The notes beneath the pieces were generated by a model that was given only the letters and a program-made list of their open reading frames with translations, had not been told where the DNA came from and searched no databases. The translations under genes and the position numbers were made by a program. 10,509 nucleotides of DNA from Candidatus Brocadiia bacterium (GTDB taxonomy: Bacteria; Planctomycetota; MHYJ01; JACQXL01), in contig JAGUXD010000118.1 in assembly GCA_020062035.1 (NCBI GenBank), positions 1 through 10,509 of the forward strand, written 5' to 3'. Position 1 is the first letter of the stretch, and every line of letters begins with the position of its first letter. Positions 6,443 to 10,509 of the stretch are shown piece after piece.

Positions 6443-7821
6443 TCTATTACCTTTTCTAATCTGTTAACCCTTGAGCCCTTTAAGACAACTGTATCATCCT
6501 TATTGATAATCCGCTTAATTACACCAATAGCATCTTCAGTATTCTGGAAGTAAAAAGGTAGTATTGTATGTTTAATCCCGCTGAAGCGGGATAGTTTTTC
6601 TATAGTCCATTTAGTTGCTTTACCTATAGCGAACAGAATATCAATATTGCTTTTGGCTATTTGCTCAGCGACCTTTTGATGACATTTCTTGGAGAATCTA
6701 CCCAATTCACGCATTTCTCCGAATACGAATACTTTGCGAGAAGGAGTCCTCATCCTGCAGAAATCATCTATGAGCAGAGAAACCGATGCCGGATTAGCAT
6801 TGTAGGCATCATTGATAAATTTCACGCCGTCAATAACCTCCTTACGCATCCTCATCTCCGGAGGCCTAAAATCCTTTAGCGCTTTAGAGATGTTCTCGGG
6901 TTTGATGCCAAGTGTATAACTAATGGCAAAAGCCGCTAATGCATTCTTTACATTCCACGAACCCAGAGCCGCTAAACGGCAATTATAAGGCCTTCTATTT
7001 TGTATTAATACCGAAAAGTAAATAGCATCGGACTTTATTTTTATCTCCCCGGCTCTTATATCCGCATTTTTATTCATCCCGAATGTTACTCTCTTATATT
7101 CGGCATATTTTGTTAATCTCTTTAATTGTTTATTATCGTTATCAAATATTGCGATATTATTTTCTGATAAAACGTTAAATAATGAAGATTCTTCCTTGAA
7201 GACACCCTGCAGATTTTTCAATTCTTCTAAATGTGTTTCTGAAATATTGCTGATAAGGGCAATATCCGGCTTCAGGATATTTGCTAAATATCTAATCTCG
7301 CCTGGTTTACTTGTGCCGACCTCTGCAACAAGATATTCTGTTTCTCTATCAGCAGAAAGAATGGTCAAAGGTAGTCCGATGAAATTATTAAAACTCTTCG
7401 GCGACTTAGTTACCTTGTATTCTTTTGAGAGAATATGAGCAACCATATCTTTAATCGTGGTTTTACCGTTGCTACCACCTATGGCAATCACTTTACAGGA
7501 TAGTTTAGAGCGATAGTATCTTGCAATATCACCCAATGCCTTCAGGGTATCTACGACCTTTATAATACTAATAGAATTGGATTTTCTTCTGGTAAACGGT
7601 GTGGTTCTTGATATCACGACACAAGAGGCACCTTTTTTGCTCACATCCGCGACAAAATTATGGCCATCAAAGTTCTCGCCTTTGAGAGCAACAAACAAAT
7701 CGCCCTTTTTAATAGTCCGACTATCTGTAGAAAAACCGGTGATAAGACGCAAATTCCCTGCCCCGAAAAACTTACCATTGATAGCATTCCTTACTTCTTC
7801 TAATTGTAGTGGTATCATCAT
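6427..7821 (-). CDS. murF: UDP-N-acetylmuramoyl-tripeptide--D-alanyl-D-alanine ligase
   Basis: MurF is the cytoplasmic ATP-dependent Mur ligase that adds D-Ala-D-Ala to UDP-MurNAc-tripeptide, giving the substrate of MraY. The 464-residue length is typical. Visible are the N-terminal UDP-binding domain with STDSRTIKKGDLFVALKG (31-48), the P-loop GGSNGKTT (115-122), EVGTSKPGEI (167-176), SNISETHLEELKNLQGVFKEE (191-211) with Lys209 at the usual lysine position, NDAYNANPASV (337-347), GEMRELG (368-374), and the C-terminal VLKGSRVNRLEKV (446-458). NDAYNANP and the LKGSR motif identify MurF rather than MurE. Two ATG codons are adjacent at 7821 and 7818. An AGAGG site lies 4 nt before the first and 7 nt before the second, so the second may be used. 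murE, its usual upstream neighbour, is replaced by lpxK. A GC-rich hairpin lies in the coding region at 6575-6592. Confidence 0.95.
   Translation of the reverse strand: MMIPLQLEEVRNAINGKFFGAGNLRLITGFSTDSRTIKKGDLFVALKGENFDGHNFVADVSKKGASCVVISRTTPFTRRKSNSISIIKVVDTLKALGDIARYYRSKLSCKVIAIGGSNGKTTIKDMVAHILSKEYKVTKSPKSFNNFIGLPLTILSADRETEYLVAEVGTSKPGEIRYLANILKPDIALISNISETHLEELKNLQGVFKEESSLFNVLSENNIAIFDNDNKQLKRLTKYAEYKRVTFGMNKNADIRAGEIKIKSDAIYFSVLIQNRRPYNCRLAALGSWNVKNALAAFAISYTLGIKPENISKALKDFRPPEMRMRKEVIDGVKFINDAYNANPASVSLLIDDFCRMRTPSRKVFVFGEMRELGRFSKKCHQKVAEQIAKSNIDILFAIGKATKWTIEKLSRFSGIKHTILPFYFQNTEDAIGVIKRIINKDDTVVLKGSRVNRLEKVIECYTN
6575..6599 (+). repeat. GC-rich hairpin with T-run, antisense inside murF
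   Basis: ATCCCGCT (6575-6582) and AGCGGGAT (6585-6592) form a perfect 8-bp stem, more realistically 7 bp closed by a TGAA loop. Two bases later five T residues follow (6595-6599). On the plus strand this resembles an intrinsic terminator, facing against murF. On the coding strand it encodes SRFSGI near MurF residues 411-416 and lacks a U-run. It could stop antisense transcription or be a small palindromic repeat kept in frame. Confidence 0.4.
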
Positions 7822-7822
7822 T

Positions 7823-10509
<2,687 letters not shown>

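Overview
The window looks like a piece of chromosome from a Gram-negative (LPS-making) bacterium, probably uncultivated, with moderately AT-rich DNA. It encodes lpxK, so the cell makes lipid A. It also carries peptidoglycan precursor and division genes, a bacterial-type PheT and an NAD-dependent DNA ligase. Nothing in it is phage, plasmid or transposon derived. I cannot fix the phylum from sequence alone. The lpxK-murF-mraY-ftsW order, the short PheT and the MoxR/DUF58 pair suggest a little-studied candidate phylum, but that is only an impression.

Layout. (1) About 13-2077, plus strand: a promoter and strong ribosome binding site lead into a MoxR-family AAA+ ATPase, followed closely by a DUF58 protein with a von Willebrand A-like fold. 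(2) 2101-8896, minus strand, read right to left: lpxK, murF, mraY, ftsW and pheT. The first four are packed with gaps of about 1 nt or a short overlap and form an envelope operon. pheT follows after a gap of under 80 nt that holds a promoter-like sequence. (3) 8897-8985: a short AT-rich divergent intergenic region with an 11-bp inverted repeat and a promoter-like sequence for the next gene. (4) 8986 to the window end, plus strand: ligA, cut off within its helix-hairpin-helix domain.

How the genes work together. LpxK phosphorylates the lipid A precursor at the inner membrane. MurF completes UDP-MurNAc-pentapeptide, MraY moves that product onto undecaprenyl phosphate to make lipid I, and FtsW polymerises lipid II at the division septum. 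One transcript could therefore couple outer-membrane and cell-wall synthesis. PheT is half of phenylalanyl-tRNA synthetase; pheS is not in the window.

No new multi-gene system is evident. The points most worth checking are an Asp-to-Asn change at the normally invariant FMGD motif of MraY, a PheT without its N-terminal tRNA-binding OB domain, and several compact palindromes lying in frame inside pheT, murF and lpxK. No gene-free stretch exceeds 300 bases.
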